From Mytilus californianus (Eukaryota; Mollusca; Bivalvia; Mytilida; Mytilidae), in assembly GCF_021869535.1 (NCBI RefSeq), contig NW_026262593.1, positions 74,156,822 to 74,220,821 on the forward strand: DNA of 64,000 bases, given 5' to 3'. The position numbers were made by a program, and so were the translations under genes. Under the pieces are notes generated by a model, which made no database searches, was not told where the DNA came from, and saw only the letters and a program-made list of their open reading frames with translations. Below, one piece after another: positions 1 to 11,348 of this stretch (its first letter is position 1; the number at the start of each line of letters is the position of its first letter).

Positions 1-49
1 CACTCCGAGGTGGGTGGATGACAAGAATGGTGAATCTTTCTCATTTCCT

Positions 50-1579
50 ATGGCACAACAAAACCAACCCTCTAAATCAGCTTTAATACATAAAAAAAGA
101 AAATGTGATGATTCAGTGCCCTGTCAGGAAGATGACAGTTGGCCCAGATTTATTGTAATAAAAGGAACAGATGAAAAACCAATTTCCAAAATATCTCCCT
201 TTGTGATTCACAAACAAATTCAAAGCGTTGCTGGTACTGTAAAAAAAGTTTCAAAAATGAGATCAGGCAATTTGTTGGTTGAATGTTCCAACAAAAGTCA
301 GTCAACAAATTTGCTTACACTGACAACAATTACAAACTTTCCTGTTTCTGCCTCTCCTCACAACAGTTTGAACAGCTGTAAGGGGATCATTCGAGACAGA
401 AGTCAATACCTTGGTGACCTTACCGTGGAAGAAATCTGTGAGGAACTTTCAAGCCAAGGTGTAACTGATGTTGTTAGATTTCAAATAAAAAAGAATGGAA
501 ATATAATCAAATTTAATACATATCTTTTGACATTTAGAACTCCAACTCCTCCTCCATCTATTACTTTAGGTTGCTTCGGAATCAGAGTTGACAGGTTTAT
601 CCCTAACCCAATTCGATGCTTCACTTGTCAAAAGTTTGGTCATGGAAGCAAACAATGTCGTGGTACGCAGAGATGCTTCAAGTGTTCTGACGAAGGACAC
701 GAGGGAACAACCTGTAGCTCTGAATCTTCTAAATGCGTAAACTGTGGTGAATCCCATTTTTCATCATCTAGGGACTGTCCTGTTTACCTTAAAGAAACAA
801 ATATTATCAAAATTAAAACAGAAAGAAACATCAGTTACCCAGAAGCTAAACAGATAGCTTCTGTTTCGAATGATCTCCTTGTTTCGAACAGACCATCGTA
901 CGCCAGCAAAGTTGTCCGCTCATTCAGTCACGAGCATACACAAACTCGCATGACCTGGCCAATTGATGCTGAAACATTTACAATGCTGCCTGTTGAAACA
1001 GAACCTAACGATAAAATATTAGTTCCAAGAAAACCAACACCTTCTAAAACCAGTACTCAGTCAACTCAATCTTCCTTACAGAGCTCAATGTCATCATCTA
1101 AAAATAATGAAAAAAAGAAATCAAATAAAAAAGATACAGTTAAATCAGACAGTTGGGGCGGTGAATCTGTCTGGGATCTTCCCAGTGACATAGATGATTC
1201 TTCCATCTCCAATAGTCATCCTTCATCTGCATCTAATAAAACTAGTTTATCTTCTGCATCTAGTACAAAGTCTTCTAAAGCCCCGTCTCCTCTTCGTTCT
1301 CCAGAACAGAAGGATGTCCCAAAGAAGCCAGCAAATACATCCTCTCAGAAGTCTTCTGATTCGAGGTCGCGGGGTAGGGGTCGAGGCGGAGTAAAACCAG
1401 CTGCGCATGGTCCTGGAGATCGACGACTCTCCTCACACAACAGATTTTCAACACTTAACGACGAATCAGAAATGGAAATCGAAAGTGTTCCGCCACCCGA
1501 AAGATTACAATCTCAGGGTGAGCGAAATAAGAATGCTGGCAAACTCGATAGCATTCGCCCGTCTATTAACAAATCATGA
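50..1579 (+). CDS. LINE ORF1 protein (gag-like, CCHC zinc knuckles)
   Basis: This is the nucleic-acid-binding ORF1 product of the non-LTR element, expected to coat the transcript in the RNP. Three Cys/His knuckles lie in the middle: CFTCQKFGHGSKQC, CFKCSDEGHEGTTC and a variant CVNCGESHFSSSRDC. An RRM-like region may precede them. A long Ser/Lys/Pro-rich C-terminal third contains an RGRGRGG patch. The frame is open to the left edge, but in the full-length copy 3 no ATG occurs between the upstream in-frame stop (42058) and the ATG of MAQQNQ, so I choose the equivalent ATG at 50 (509 aa). The TGA stop overlaps the ORF2 ATG as ATGA. No disabling change is seen. Confidence 0.88.
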   Translation: MAQQNQPSKSALIHKKRKCDDSVPCQEDDSWPRFIVIKGTDEKPISKISPFVIHKQIQSVAGTVKKVSKMRSGNLLVECSNKSQSTNLLTLTTITNFPVSASPHNSLNSCKGIIRDRSQYLGDLTVEEICEELSSQGVTDVVRFQIKKNGNIIKFNTYLLTFRTPTPPPSITLGCFGIRVDRFIPNPIRCFTCQKFGHGSKQCRGTQRCFKCSDEGHEGTTCSSESSKCVNCGESHFSSSRDCPVYLKETNIIKIKTERNISYPEAKQIASVSNDLLVSNRPSYASKVVRSFSHEHTQTRMTWPIDAETFTMLPVETEPNDKILVPRKPTPSKTSTQSTQSSLQSSMSSSKNNEKKKSNKKDTVKSDSWGGESVWDLPSDIDDSSISNSHPSSASNKTSLSSASSTKSSKAPSPLRSPEQKDVPKKPANTSSQKSSDSRSRGRGRGGVKPAAHGPGDRRLSSHNRFSTLNDESEMEIESVPPPERLQSQGERNKNAGKLDSIRPSINKS

Positions 1580-4500
1580 CTAATATCATCCAATGGAATT
1601 GCCGAGGTCTTAAAATAAATCTCCTCGAGTTAACGCTTCTAGTTCAGTCATTTTTACCTACTGCATTTTGTCTTCAAGAAACTCATTTAAAAGAAAGTGA
1701 CAATGTATCTTTAAAAGGATACAACATGTATAGCACATTTTCTAAGGTAGATGAACGTGCTGCAGGCGGATCATCCATTTTTGTGAAGGACAACGTCATT
1801 CATAGCACAGTCCAACTCACCACGGATCTGCAGGCAGTTGCAATTCGTTTATCATTAGATAAAACAATTACATTATGTTCTATATATATTCCACCCAATT
1901 CAATTATAGATAAAGCTAAACTCAAAAACCTCACTGATCAATTACCCTCACCATTTATACTTATGGGCGACTTCAATGCACACAACCCCTTGTGGGGAAG
2001 CAAGTCTCATAATATCAAAGGTAAGATCATTGAGGACTTTGTCTCTCAAGAAGGATTATGCATTTTTAATAATGGATCAAATACTTATCTTCATCCTGGA
2101 AACGGGTCTTATTCTGCTATTGATATCACTATTTGCGATCCCTCTCTTCTTCTGGATTATTCATGGCGTGTTCATGATGATCTATGTGGAAGTGATCACT
2201 TTCCAATAGTACTTGAACATCTTTTTACTTCTGCCCAACAGAGAGTACCACGTTTGAAACTTGACAAGGCGGATTGGTCCTTGTTTGAGAATCTCTGTCA
2301 AGCGGAACTTCAGTCAAAGATGTTTGAGACTGTACAAGATCCAATTTTAACTTTTAATACAGTTTTAACGTCAATTGCTGACAGAACTATTCCTAAGACC
2401 TCGGCAAATCCGAAACATCCCAGCAAACCATGGTTTGATGATGCTTGTGATCAAGCAATAGGTGACCGTAAAAAATCTGAAAGACGGTTCAACCAACAAC
2501 CAACGACAGAAAACTTGAGTAATTTCCGTGTTTTTCGCGCTAAGGCACGGCGGACTTGCAGGCAAGCACGACGAACGTCTTGGAAGAAATTTGTCTCGGA
2601 GATAACATCTCGCACTCCGATGACAAAAGTATGGAACATGATACAAAAGATAAAAGGTAAAAATTCTAAAGCCACAGTTAAACATTTAAAAAATGGCAAT
2701 GATTTATTAACATCTGAAAAGGATATTGCCAACAAGCTTGGTGAAACTTTTGCGAAATCTTCTTCTTCTAACAACTACAGGGAAGTTTTTAAAAAAGTTA
2801 AAAAACAAAAAGAAAAAATTAAATTAAACTTTAAATCAAAAAATGGTGAAAATTATAATAAACTCTTTTCTCTTGAAGAACTTAAAACATCTCTATCAAA
2901 AGCCCATGATACAGCTTGTGGGCCTGATAATATTCACTACCAACTGTTAAAACACTTGCCAGATTCCTCGCTGGAAGCTCTTTTGCAGCTTATGAATAAC
3001 ATCTGGGAATCTGGTGATTTACCATCAATCTGGAAGCTTGCAACCGTCGTGCCTATTCCAAAACCAAGTAAAGATCACACGGATCCTATTAATTATCGGC
3101 CAATTGCTCTTACCAGTTGTGTCTGTAAAACACTAGAACGGATGGTTAATGATCGCCTTGTTTGGTTCCTGGAATCCAATGGGCTTTTAGCCAATATCCA
3201 GTGTGGATTCCGCCAAGGTCGCAGTACTCTTGACCATCTTGTTCGATTCGAATCATTTGTCCGTAATGGTTTTGCGAAAAATGAACATGTAGTGTCGGTC
3301 TTTTTCGATCTAGAAAAAGCCTATGATACTACATGGAAGTATGGTATTTTAAAAGATCTCTTTGATATGGGGTTGAAAGGCAATATGCCAAATTTTATTT
3401 CGAATTTTTTATCTAACAGACAATTTAATGTTAGAGTAAATTCAACCATGTCTGATCTGTATGATCAAGAGATGGGTGTCCCTCAGGGCAGTATTTTATC
3501 TGTTACATTATTTAGTCTTAAAATCAACAGCCTTGTTGAAGTTTTAAAAAGTAATATTGAAGGTTCATTGTATGTTGATGACTTTTTAATATGTTATAGA
3601 GGCAAAAATATGAATAACATAGAAAGACAATTACAGTTATGTCTTGGAAGAATTGAAAAATGGGCCTCGGAAAATGGGTTTAAATTTTCCATTTCAAAAA
3701 CGGTCGGGATGCATTTTTGTAACAAAAGGAAATTGCATCTTGATCCAGAACTCACTTTGTACGGCAACCCAATTAAAATGGTTGATGAAACCAAATTTCT
3801 TGGGTTAATTTTCGATAAAAAGTTAACCTTTCTACCCCATATCAAAATGTTAAAATCGAAATGTTTAAAAGCATTAGATATTTTAAAAGTTGTCGGCAGC
3901 ACCGACTGGGGTGCTGATCGCAACATTTTACTTAATTTATATAGATCTCTAGTTAGATCTAAACTAGATTATGGCTCTATAGTGTATGGCTCTGCAAGGA
4001 AGTCCTACATACAGATTCTCGATGCTGTGCATCATCAGGGTTTGCGTCTCTGTCTTGGCGCATTTAAAACCTCACCAGTTGAGAGTCTGTATGTAGAGGC
4101 TGATGAGCACTCACTCTCTAACAGACGTTTGAAGCTTGGACTTCAATATGCTGTCAAACTAAAAGCCTTCTCAGATAATCCTGCCTACAGCTGTGTTTTT
4201 TATCCAATTTATGAAGATATTTTTGCAAAACATGAAAATAAAATTCCTCCATTAGGTATACGTTTAAAACCACATTTAGCTTCTTTTGATTTAAAATCTG
4301 TTGCTCAAGTTGAAACTTGCAAATGTCCTCCATGGGAACTTCCCAAACCAAAAATGATATTTGATCTCCGTGAACACAATAAAAATAAAACAAATCCTCT
4401 TTTAATTCAGCAACACTATGCTGAAATCAAGGCCAATTATTCAGATTTTTCAACTGTCTATACTGATGGATCAAAAGATGGTGACAGAGTTGCATCTGCT

Positions 4501-5247
4501 GCTGTCTTCAGGGACAGAGCTGCAACTCTCCGTTTGCCATCTGATGCATCGATCTTTACTGCTGAAGCAGAAGCAATAATTTTGGCTTTGAAATTTATTG
4601 CTTCTTCAGATAAATCCAAATTTATTATATGTTCTGATTCACTTTCATGCTTACAAGCTATACAAAATACTAAAATTAAAAACCCAACAATTCTCAAAAT
4701 TTTATATGTAATGAGGAATTTAAAAATTCTTCTTAAAGAAATATTATTTCTATGGGTGCCGAGTCATGTTGGAATCCTTGGAAACACAGCTGTAGACCTT
4801 GAGGCAAAGAATGCCCTGGGTGACCCTTTATCTAACTGTGATATACCATATACCGATTTTAAATCTAATATTAGAGAATATGTTTTTAATATATTGAAAA
4901 ATGAATGGAGTAAAAAAGATGGTAATAAATTACATGAAATTAAACCTAATTTATGTAAACCTTTCAATAATTTTATGTGCAGAAAAGATCAGTGTGTTAT
5001 TTCTAGATGTCGTATTGGTCATACTAGAATAACACACGAATATCTTTTAAAAAATGAAGTAGAACCACAATGTATACCTTGCAACTGCAAGTATACTATT
5101 AAACATGTTTTAATCAATTGTATTGACTTTGCTGATATTCGTAAGAAGCATTTCAATGTCAATAATATGTATGATTTATTTAATAATGTTTCATTTACAA
5201 ATATTGTTTCATTTTTAAAAGAAGTTGGAATATATTCTAAAATATAA
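1576..5247 (+). CDS. LINE ORF2 polyprotein: APE endonuclease, reverse transcriptase, RNase H
   Basis: This intact 1223-aa frame encodes the enzyme for target-primed reverse transcription. The N-terminal APE-type endonuclease shows QETHLK, MGDFNAHNPLW (about residue 130) and GSDHFPIVL (about 204). The reverse transcriptase shows FFDLEKAYDT, MGVPQGSILS and the catalytic YVDD (about 666). RNase H shows VYTDGSKDG (about 961), AEAEAIILAL, CSDS and LWVPSHVGILGN. A terminal Cys/His cluster (CIPCNC...H...C) follows. The ATG overlaps the ORF1 stop in ATGA, which suggests termination-reinitiation. Copies 2 and 3 in this window are broken; this one has no stop or frameshift that I can see, so it is the best candidate for an active source. 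Confidence 0.95.
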   Translation: MTNIIQWNCRGLKINLLELTLLVQSFLPTAFCLQETHLKESDNVSLKGYNMYSTFSKVDERAAGGSSIFVKDNVIHSTVQLTTDLQAVAIRLSLDKTITLCSIYIPPNSIIDKAKLKNLTDQLPSPFILMGDFNAHNPLWGSKSHNIKGKIIEDFVSQEGLCIFNNGSNTYLHPGNGSYSAIDITICDPSLLLDYSWRVHDDLCGSDHFPIVLEHLFTSAQQRVPRLKLDKADWSLFENLCQAELQSKMFETVQDPILTFNTVLTSIADRTIPKTSANPKHPSKPWFDDACDQAIGDRKKSERRFNQQPTTENLSNFRVFRAKARRTCRQARRTSWKKFVSEITSRTPMTKVWNMIQKIKGKNSKATVKHLKNGNDLLTSEKDIANKLGETFAKSSSSNNYREVFKKVKKQKEKIKLNFKSKNGENYNKLFSLEELKTSLSKAHDTACGPDNIHYQLLKHLPDSSLEALLQLMNNIWESGDLPSIWKLATVVPIPKPSKDHTDPINYRPIALTSCVCKTLERMVNDRLVWFLESNGLLANIQCGFRQGRSTLDHLVRFESFVRNGFAKNEHVVSVFFDLEKAYDTTWKYGILKDLFDMGLKGNMPNFISNFLSNRQFNVRVNSTMSDLYDQEMGVPQGSILSVTLFSLKINSLVEVLKSNIEGSLYVDDFLICYRGKNMNNIERQLQLCLGRIEKWASENGFKFSISKTVGMHFCNKRKLHLDPELTLYGNPIKMVDETKFLGLIFDKKLTFLPHIKMLKSKCLKALDILKVVGSTDWGADRNILLNLYRSLVRSKLDYGSIVYGSARKSYIQILDAVHHQGLRLCLGAFKTSPVESLYVEADEHSLSNRRLKLGLQYAVKLKAFSDNPAYSCVFYPIYEDIFAKHENKIPPLGIRLKPHLASFDLKSVAQVETCKCPPWELPKPKMIFDLREHNKNKTNPLLIQQHYAEIKANYSDFSTVYTDGSKDGDRVASAAVFRDRAATLRLPSDASIFTAEAEAIILALKFIASSDKSKFIICSDSLSCLQAIQNTKIKNPTILKILYVMRNLKILLKEILFLWVPSHVGILGNTAVDLEAKNALGDPLSNCDIPYTDFKSNIREYVFNILKNEWSKKDGNKLHEIKPNLCKPFNNFMCRKDQCVISRCRIGHTRITHEYLLKNEVEPQCIPCNCKYTIKHVLINCIDFADIRKKHFNVNNMYDLFNNVSFTNIVSFLKEVGIYSKI

Positions 5248-5479
5248 AAATGTTATTATATTTAAAACGTTTTAAAATTTTTATCACGTTATCTTAATGT
5301 TCATTTTTATTTGTAAATAATCAATTTGCTTTAATCTAGAATTTTAGTTTATTGAAGGACCTTTTGTCTGATTTTAAGAATATGCTTTAAATTGTAAAAA
5401 ATATTCGAATTAGCTCTCGCCGCGATATAGCCTTGTTGTGCTAATGCGGCGTAAAGCAACCAACAATCAATCAATCAAT

Positions 5480-5541
5480 ACCGCCGGTCAGAGGAAGACC
5501 AATGGTGACCATATTTCTATTCCCCAGTCACCCTTGGGGGC
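5480..5541 (-). repeat. SINE fragment (5' end) flanking LINE copy 1
   Basis: About 60 bp match the terminal part of the SINE described at 40110-40533 (ccggtc...gaagaccaatggtgacc to cccttggggg). It begins exactly after the LINE tail, so LINE copy 1 interrupted a SINE here. The other half lies left of the window. Confidence 0.85.
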
Positions 5542-5708
5542 TATAAGAAGAAGACGATGTAGGTTTAACAAATCTCCGGCAATCGGAATATAAACCTGTC
5601 ACTGAATAGATACATAGGGCATTAAGTTACAACAAAGATAGAAGTGTTATAGACAAATATCTGATTAAATTAACGTATATGGGTATGAAAGAACAAATTC
5701 AACAAATG

Positions 5709-5873
5709 ATGATTGATTGTTGGTTGCTTAACGTCCAGTGGCAAATATTGCATGCATATTCAGGACGAGAACAAATTGACAATAAATACAATAGGTAGGT
5801 TCTGTAATAGAGGCGTCCGGGATTAAGGTCGGAGAAATTTAGACTGCCACGGGAAATGAGGGTATATTGGATG
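5709..5873 (-). repeat. Truncated SINE copy (3' part)
   Basis: It starts with the reverse complement of the CAAT tail (gattgattgttggttgc) and runs through the conserved gtccagtggcaaatatt and ggtcggagaaatttagactg blocks. It stops at tatattggat, after which unrelated sequence follows. It is 5'-truncated in the SINE's own orientation. Confidence 0.85.
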
Positions 5874-6025
5874 GTATATTTTCAACATTTATACGCCCTG
5901 AACTTGTTAGGAGTTTAAACTTATACTAAAATTATGTACTTCCCCTACCTTTACTTATTGCCTACTTCAGAATTCATTTTACACCGAAATAGTATGTTTT
6001 TATACTGGTAACAGTCCCAAGTTAT

Positions 6026-6340
6026 GATTGATTGATTGATTGTTGGTTGCTTAACGTCCAGTGGCAAATATTTCATGCATATTCAGGACGAGAACAAGTT
6101 AACAATAAATACAAAAGGTAGGTTCTGTAATAGGGGCTTCCGGGATTAAGGTCGGAGAAATTTAGACTGCCACGGGAAATGAGGGTATATTGGATAAGGA
6201 CAGACATTTAGCCTTGCAACAGGTCACCTACAGACCCCTCAAAGAGTTGTTGCAAGGGTTCTTAACGTACAAGGAGCGTGGCACTCTCTTTACACGAGGC
6301 ATCGGATTTAACGTCCCCATTCTGACCGGACGTGGCTGCG
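6026..6340 (-). repeat. Truncated SINE copy
   Basis: It begins with four attg units and follows the consensus for about 315 bp as far as cgtggctgc. The SINE 5' end is missing. The truncation point is consistent with incomplete reverse transcription from the 3' end. Confidence 0.85.
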
Positions 6341-7030
6341 TAATAATCTTGATTCTTTGAAATTTGCTAAGCACTAAAGTGTACGCTAACATCGCGCGGG
6401 ATAAGAACGTGTATATACGTGTTGGCTTGTGATTAGTTCGTGAAATATATTCATGAATTGTTGAAGACCACAGGAGAAAGTTGATTGGTTAATGAAAAAG
6501 CATCATATGTTGAATCGAACTACGCCACACAGTGTATCACCTAACCTCTCAAATACTGAAATTTTTCGTCATTTAATGTAATTTCCAAACATCTTAAATT
6601 ATATCTAAATAAGATACAAGCATAGTAGTATTTATATAATTTAATGCAATAATATAAATTAGTAATATTACATGTGAATATAAATATAACAGCTCTTATA
6701 GAATCTCACATCTGCGTACTAATTGGTAGGTAATAACAAATTGTCCGAGACGGACATAATCTGAAACTTTATAGTCTTTATCGAAATAGAATAGAACTTA
6801 ATACTAGTATTATTACCTGTTGAGTTAAAATAATTATGAATTCCAGATATTTTATCACTAGCTGTGTCCATAAATTAATCCAGATTATAGGAGAAAAGTT
6901 AATATATTGCTATCATAAATATTATTTACAATTTATGTCATAATGTTCCATGAATTTTAAATTTGAGCACTGAGTGAGCAGGTGAGTTCCTGTTACGTAA
7001 GTGTAATTATATGCAGTGTAGTGTTAATAT
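6341..7030. other. AT-rich intergenic stretch
   Basis: No open frame of note and no recognised repeat. The first 100 bases are GC-richer (acgctaacatcgcgcgggat); the rest is AT-rich. Confidence 0.5.
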
Positions 7031-7920
7031 TCGAAGTGGCGGCGTCTTCCTCTGAACGATGATCTGTTGTTTCTGTTGTTCCTATTGTCTCTTATACTGT
7101 CTTTTAACTCATCCATTTCCCTTATGAGTTTTGAAAGTTCTGTTTCTTCTTCCCTCTACGATTTCCTTTTTATCTGATCCATTTCATTTTTAACTTTTGT
7201 ACATCGCCTCCTCTCTCGTTTTTGATTTCCTCTCTACTAATTGGTTTTAGAGCTACCTTTCTATATTCTTCTGCCTATTTTTCTTTGACTTCCTGCACTT
7301 GATTATTCAGTTTCGTAATATTTTTCCCGGTTTTGATTTTTGTACAGGCTTCCCTACATATTTGGTCGCTGTTAGTTTCCCTTTTTTACGAATGCTCCGT
7401 GGCGGCTTGTAGCATAGCTTCCCGGAAACTTGTTCTAAGGTTTTTATTAAAGTCCTGAAGTTTGCCTAGAAAGAATAGTTCAGTGTCACTAGATCCTAGT
7501 TGTGGATTAAATGATGCATTTTTGTATCCTGGCATAGTTTGGCAATTCATCTTCTTTGAAACGTCTAATGTCCCTTGTCAAGGTGGCGGTGTTGTGTCTC
7601 CTTGATAGAATTTCGTTAATTTTTCTAACACATTTATTTATTTCTTGACTGTCATTGTCGTTCTCAAATTCTTCATCAATATTCCCAAGATTGAAGTTAA
7701 TTGGTATTATCTGGGGTAGAGTATTTCTTTGTCCCGATGGTATCTCGTCATTCATGTTCCCTAATTCCAGGTCGGACTCTGTGTTTGACATGTTGTTCTG
7801 GTTAGTAGGTTTTTTCTTTAGAGTCAGTATGCTTCTATCCATGTGAATTCGGTAGAGTATTCTGTCAGATACAGCCACTGTCCAAGCGTATTTGTATTGC
7901 ATCAAGGGTTTCCGCTGCAT
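7031..7920 (-). pseudogene. Decayed gag-like reading frame (unknown element)
   Basis: Reading the minus strand from 7920, a 137-aa frame rich in acidic residues and Asn ends at 7507. Related coding-like sequence then resumes in another frame (segments such as FFLGKLQDFNKNL and SFREAMLQAATEHS) and ends in a coiled-coil-like stretch (LIREMDELKDSIRDN) followed by an Asn/Arg-rich tail (FRGRRRHFEY) and a stop near 7031. Frameshifts and stops interrupt it. The acidic N-terminus, helical centre and basic tail resemble a retroelement Gag without zinc knuckles. The family is not recognised, and this could equally be a decayed host gene. Confidence 0.3.
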
Positions 7921-8772
7921 TGTTTTAGCACAAAAGACATTTCCTAAATGATTTCACAGATTCCCATTAATGTTGTACCCATCAATAAATCTACATTTGA
8001 TACGTTTTTGCGGTAGGCATACAGAACTTTGCAAGTGTGTTTTTATGGCTCAAATTATATATTGCTTTTTAAAGTAGAATTATTTTAACTTCAATTTTCA
8101 TCTGTAATGTAGTATTTAGGATATTTTTCAATTCATATCACATCCAATTGTTCAATAATGCTGATTATAACATCGAGGCAATACGGTGGTTGCACAACGT
8201 ATGAAGCAGAGACTTCGAACATACATTTTATAAATAGCCGTCTCCATTACCAATCCCAGCAAAACATACTTACATCTTTGTATATCGTGTTCTTATATAT
8301 AATTTCTGTACAGACTTTTCTAAAGTTATGCTGCGTATACTATACATTTATTTTGTGGTTATTTCTATCGTAACCTGATTTGATCTTTCTTATGTAAAAT
8401 AATTACTGTTAGAAAGGTGCGTGTGTGTGAGAAGATTATCTGGTTTTACTCATATGCATATAGGCGATGATTTGTCATCTGTAGTGATGTGTGGTAATCA
8501 AGTAGAAGTCTTCGATTTTCAATGATTTAAAAATGATTAAGCTGCACCTGGTGTTTCGGAAAACTGGAAAATCACCATTTTTTTGTGAATGAACTCCCAT
8601 TTATTTAACTCGGAAACGTAAAATCTGAAATTTAAAAAAATCAACACAGAGCTTACGGCAAACAGTGTTAACTCTCTATTTGTCATTTAAAAAACAAACA
8701 ACAAACAAACAAACAAATATTTTATTTGTCAATCACGGCGCCCAAAATGAGATGAATAATTACAATATAATT
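7921..8772. other. Intergenic DNA
   Basis: AT-rich. No gene, RNA or repeat is supported. The last bases (8773-8783) are the left target duplication of LINE copy 2. Confidence 0.5.
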
Positions 8773-8783
8773 TCAAACATAAT

Positions 8784-11348
8784 ACTTATCTTCATCCTGG
8801 AAACGGATCTTATTCTGCTATTGATATCACTATTTGCGATCCCTCTCTTCTTCTGGATTATTCATGGCGTGTTCATGATGATCTATGTGGAAGTGATCAC
8901 TTTCCAATAGTACTTGAACATCTTTTTACTTCTGCCCAACAGAGAGTACCACGTTGGAAACTTGACAAGGCGGATTGTTCCTTGTTTGAGAATCTCTGTC
9001 AAGCGGAACTTCAGTCAAAGATGTTTGAGACTGTACAAGATCCAATTTTAACTTTTAATACAGTTTTAACGTCAATTGCTGACAGAACTATTCCTAAGAC
9101 CTCGGCAAATCCGAAACATCCCAGCAAACCATGGTTTGATAATGCTTGTGATCAAGCAATAGGTGACCGTAAAAAATCTGAAAGACGGTTCAATCAACAA
9201 CCAACGACGGAAAACTTGAGTAATTTCCGTGTTTTTCGCGCTAAGGCACGGCGGACTTGTAGGCAAGCACGACGAACGTCTTGGAAGAAATTTGTCTCGA
9301 AGATCTCGCACTCCGATGACAAAAGTATGGAACATGATACAAAAGATAAAAGCCACAGTTAAACATTTAAAAAATGGCAATGACTTATTAACATCTGAAA
9401 AGGATATTGCCAACAAGCTTGGTGAAACTTTTGCGAAATCTTCTTCTTCTCTTTTCTCTTGAAGAACTTAAAACATCTCTGTCAAAAGCCCATGATACAG
9501 CTTGTGGGCCTGATAATATTCACTACCAACTGTTAACACACTTGCCAGATTCCTCGCTGGAAGCTCTTTTGCAGCTTATGAATAACATCTGGGAATCTGG
9601 TGATTTACCCTCAATCTGGAAGCTTGCGACCGTCGTGCCTATTCCAAAACCAAGTAAAGATCACGCGGATCCTATTAATTATCGGCCAATTGCTCTTACC
9701 AGTTGTGTCTGTAAAACACTAGAACGGATGGTCAATGATCGCCTTGTTTGGTTCCTGGAATCCAATGGGCTTTTAGCCAAGGTCGCAGTACTCTTGACCA
9801 TCTTGTTCGATTCGAATCATTTGTCCGTAATGGTTTTGCGAAAAATGAACATGTAGTGTCGGTCTTTTTCGATCTAGAAAAAGCCTATGATACTGCATGG
9901 AAGTATGGTATTTTAAAAGATCTCTTTGATATGGGGTTGAAAGGCAATATGCCAAATTTTATTTCGAATTTTCTATCTAACAGACAATTTAATGTTAGAG
10001 TAAATTCAACCATGTCTGATCTGTATGATCAAGAGATGGGTGTCCCTCAGGGCAGTATTTTATCTGTTACATTATTTAGTCTTAAAATCAACAGCCTTTT
10101 GAAGTTTTAAAAAGTAATATTGAAGGTTCATTGTATGTTGATGACTTTTTAATATGTTATAGAGGCAAAAATATGAATAACGTAGAAAGACAATTACAGT
10201 TATGTCTTTGAAGAATTGAAAAATGGGCCTCGGAAAATGGGTTTAAATTTTCCACTTCAAAAACGGTCGGGATGCATTTTTGTAACAAAAGGAAATTGCA
10301 TCTTGATCCAGAACTCACTTTGTACGGCAACCCAATTAAAATGGTTGTTGAAACCAAATTTTTTGGGTTAATTTTCGATAAAAAGTTAACCTTTCTACCC
10401 CATATCAAAATGTTAAAATCGAAATGTCCTCCATGGGAACTTCCCAAACCAAAAATGATATTTGATCTCCGTGAACACAATAAAAATAAAACAAATCCTC
10501 TTTTAATTCAGCAACACTATGCTGAAATCAAAGCCAATTATTCAGATTTTTCAACTGTCTATACTGATGGATCAAAAGATGGTGACAGAGTTGTATCTGC
10601 TGCTGTCTTCAGGGTCAGAGCTGCAACTCTCCGTTTGCCATCTGATGCATCGATCTTTACTGCTGAAGCAGAAGCAATAATTTTGGCTTTGAAATTTATT
10701 GCTTCTTCAGATCAATCCAAATTTATTATATGTTCTGATTCACTTTCATGCTTACAAGCTATACAAAATACTAAAATTAAAAACCCAACAATTCTCAAAA
10801 TTTTATATGTAATGAGGAATTTAAAAATTCTTCTTAAAGACATATTATTTCTATGGGTGTCGAGTCATGTTGGAATCCTTGGAAACACAGCTGTAGACCT
10901 TGAGGCAAAGAATGCCCTGGTTGACTCTTTATCTAACTGTGATATACCATATACCGATTTTAAATCTAATATTAGAGAATATGTTTTTAATATATTGAAA
11001 AATGAATGGAGTAAAAAAGATGATAATAAATTACATGAAATTAAACCTAATTTAGGTAAACCTTTCAATAATTTTATGTGCAGAAAAGATCAGTGTGTTA
11101 TTTCTAGATGTCGTATTGGTCATACTAGAATAACGCACGAATATCTTTTAAAAAATGAAGTAGAACCACAATGTATACCTTGTAACTGCAAGTATACCAT
11201 TAAACATGTTTTAATCAATTGTATTGACTTTGCCGATATTCGTAAGAAGCATTTCAATGTCAATAATATGTATGATTTATTTAATAATGTTCCATTTACA
11301 AATATTGTTTCATTCTTAAAAGAAGTTGGAATATATTCTAAAATATAA
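8784..11348 (+). pseudogene. ORF2 remnants of LINE copy 2
   Basis: Broken pieces of the ORF2 frame remain. They include the end of the endonuclease, the RT region with FFDLEKAYDT and MGVPQGSILS, and a long C-terminal frame (10272-11348) with VYTDGSKDG and RNase H. The internal deletions shift the frame repeatedly. A 1-nt deletion near 10097-10100 is shared with copy 3 and absent from copy 1. No functional product is expected. Confidence 0.9.

Larger units (their letters stand above)
1..5479 (+). mobile_element. LINE copy 1, I-group non-LTR retrotransposon, 5' UTR cut by window edge
   Basis: The element runs from the window edge to a CAAT-repeat tail. It carries ORF1 (gag-like zinc knuckles), ORF2 (endonuclease, reverse transcriptase, RNase H) and a 232-bp 3' UTR ending in an inverted GCCGC/GCGGC stem and aagcaaccaacaatcaatca. 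RNase H downstream of RT is typical of the I superclade (I/Nimb-like). Position 1 corresponds to 42217 of the full-length copy at 41506-48090, so about 0.7 kb of 5' UTR lies outside the window. The right flank is a SINE fragment, so this copy inserted into a SINE. The left target duplication is not visible. Confidence 0.93.

Noticed and set aside
2371..4967. Minus-strand frames of 67-110 codons within LINE copy 1 and the same in other copies
   Set aside because: Antisense shadows of ORF2.
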